Source of the DNA: Deltaproteobacteria bacterium
Lineage (GTDB): Bacteria > Desulfobacterota > JADFXK01
Length of the DNA stretch: 13,244 nt
Assembly: GCA_015233285.1 (NCBI GenBank)
Contig: JADFYA010000012.1
Coordinates: 9,641-22,884 of the forward strand
Reading direction: 5' to 3'
A model generated the notes under the pieces. It did no database searches, had not been told where the DNA came from, and was given only the letters and a program-made list of their open reading frames with translations. Positions within the stretch are counted from its first letter, which is position 1; each line of letters begins with the position of its first letter. Shown here one piece after another: positions 12,452 through 13,244 of the stretch. A program made the translations under genes and the position numbers.

Positions 12452-13244
12452 TCAAATTTTATGCCCATCGGACAGTTTTTCTGGGGTCACAACAGACCCT
12501 ATGCTGCAGCTCTGTACTTCAAAGACGGTGTTTGTTCGAGTCTTCCCAATTCGCGGCCAATCATGTGTTTTTTGGAAGGCTCCAGGTGAAAGATTTTTTT
12601 CAGATTTTCGTTAAGCTGGTCCAGCCGCTCTTTTGGACTCTCGGATGATAAAAGTTCAAGAATATCCGCTACCAGAGAATCCATCTTTATTCTGGATTGC
12701 AGGCTTCCAACAGTATATGCTGGAAGTTTGTTTTCGATTCGGGCCAGTTGTTCGGGGTGAAGGAGGAGACAATGATCGGTCAGCAAGCTCAGGATTAGGC
12801 TTCGGCTTGATCCCTCATCGCCTTGCTGTTTGGTCAGTTTTCCCCATCCTTCATACGATTTCCAGTCCTCATGGAAAACCTCTACAAGCCACCTCAGGCT
12901 GTAAGCCTGGACGATATCCACCGTCCGCCAACTCAGGTCCGAGGCGGCCAGATATCGGTATGTTTCTTCACCTTCATATTTCAGAGCGATCACGAAGCGT
13001 TTCTTGACATGCGAACAAACATAGAGCCGGGCACTTCCAATGACTGCTTCGATTTCATCGCCTCCTCGGATTCTGATTTTTTGTGGTACTCCGGGATGCT
13101 TTGAGGAGTATTCTTCCAATCTCATCTTCTTATTTTTTAAGACGATGTTCTGGTTGTTTCGCAACTGGCTGATGACCTGAACGCCTCCATAGGTATCCGA
13201 TGCCTCATCAACAAAGTGCTTCGTCCCATATAAACAGTCAGCCA
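12440..13244 (-). mobile_element. Insertion sequence, IS4 family, partial
   Basis: The element is inferred from the transposase and from the point where the HepT frame ends. The inner boundary is placed near 12440-12455, where HepT similarity stops. Terminal inverted repeats cannot be confirmed because the far end is outside the window. Confidence 0.6.
12499..13244 (-). CDS. IS4-family transposase, C-terminal part (runs off window)
   Basis: The frame is open to the window edge on the minus strand, so the start lies beyond 13244. The first visible residues, ADCLYG...FVDEAS and GGVQVISQLRNNQ, are the segment around the second catalytic Asp of IS4-type DDE transposases. The IS4 signature Y-x2-R-x3-E-x6-K is intact as YSLRWLVEVFHEDWK (codons 12903 down to 12859), giving the catalytic Glu. 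The C-terminal 100 residues are a helical tail with many Leu and charged residues. The visible part shows no frameshift or stop, so the element may be recent and active. After the stop a small hairpin GGGTC-GACCC (12499-12484) follows. The IS end is expected between about 12440 and 12484, next to the broken HepT gene; the other end is outside. Confidence 0.88.
   Translation of the reverse strand, partial: ADCLYGTKHFVDEASDTYGGVQVISQLRNNQNIVLKNKKMRLEEYSSKHPGVPQKIRIRGGDEIEAVIGSARLYVCSHVKKRFVIALKYEGEETYRYLAASDLSWRTVDIVQAYSLRWLVEVFHEDWKSYEGWGKLTKQQGDEGSSRSLILSLLTDHCLLLHPEQLARIENKLPAYTVGSLQSRIKMDSLVADILELLSSESPKERLDQLNENLKKIFHLEPSKKHMIGRELGRLEQTPSLKYRAAA

Noticed and set aside
12633..13007. Plus-strand 124-codon frame
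   Set aside because: Lies antisense to the IS4-family transposase, which has its catalytic signature on the minus strand.

Overview
The window looks like chromosomal DNA of an anaerobic deltaproteobacterium (Desulfobacterota; sulfate-reducing or syntrophic type). The grounds are gene content: HdrA, MvhD, MetV and MetF in a row, a DsrK/HdrD-like iron-sulfur protein, and NtrB-like PAS kinases. The species cannot be named from this sequence.

Bases 1-3025 hold a tightly packed operon: the C-terminal part of hdrA, mvhD, metV and metF, with overlapping or short junctions. This is the gene set of the HdrA/MvhD-type methylenetetrahydrofolate reductase complex known from acetogens, which works in the methyl branch of the Wood-Ljungdahl pathway. 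Bases 3096-6787 carry a signalling module: a stand-alone receiver, a PAS-PAS histidine kinase with a Cys-rich first PAS domain, and a receiver-PAS-histidine kinase hybrid. Bases 6836-8158 encode a soluble protein with two [4Fe-4S] sites and a CCG domain, and 8216-8524 a small EF-hand lipoprotein. The layout suggests that redox or C1 enzymes and their sensing proteins are kept together, but the regulatory link is inference.

Bases 8525-9786 are a decayed accessory patch at the 3' side of a tRNA-Leu(CAG) gene. It holds a strong hairpin, the first 54 codons of a transposase, an abrupt change of sequence, a small helix-turn-helix protein gene on the minus strand, and a long AT-rich control region. 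That region has two promoter candidates, each associated with a palindrome. The tRNA gene (minus) has a clear terminator, and its promoter overlaps that of ribF (plus).

Bases 9964-11891 are housekeeping: ribF, overlapping by 4 bases a flippase-like (UPF0104/LPG synthase) membrane protein gene. Bases 11892-13244 are again accessory: a HepT-type toxin gene lacking its N-terminus, directly beside an IS4-family transposase that runs off the window. No CRISPR array, rRNA or complete new defence system is visible. The least explained parts are the regulatory region at 9253-9545, the intergenic hairpins in the signalling module, and the Cys-rich PAS domain.
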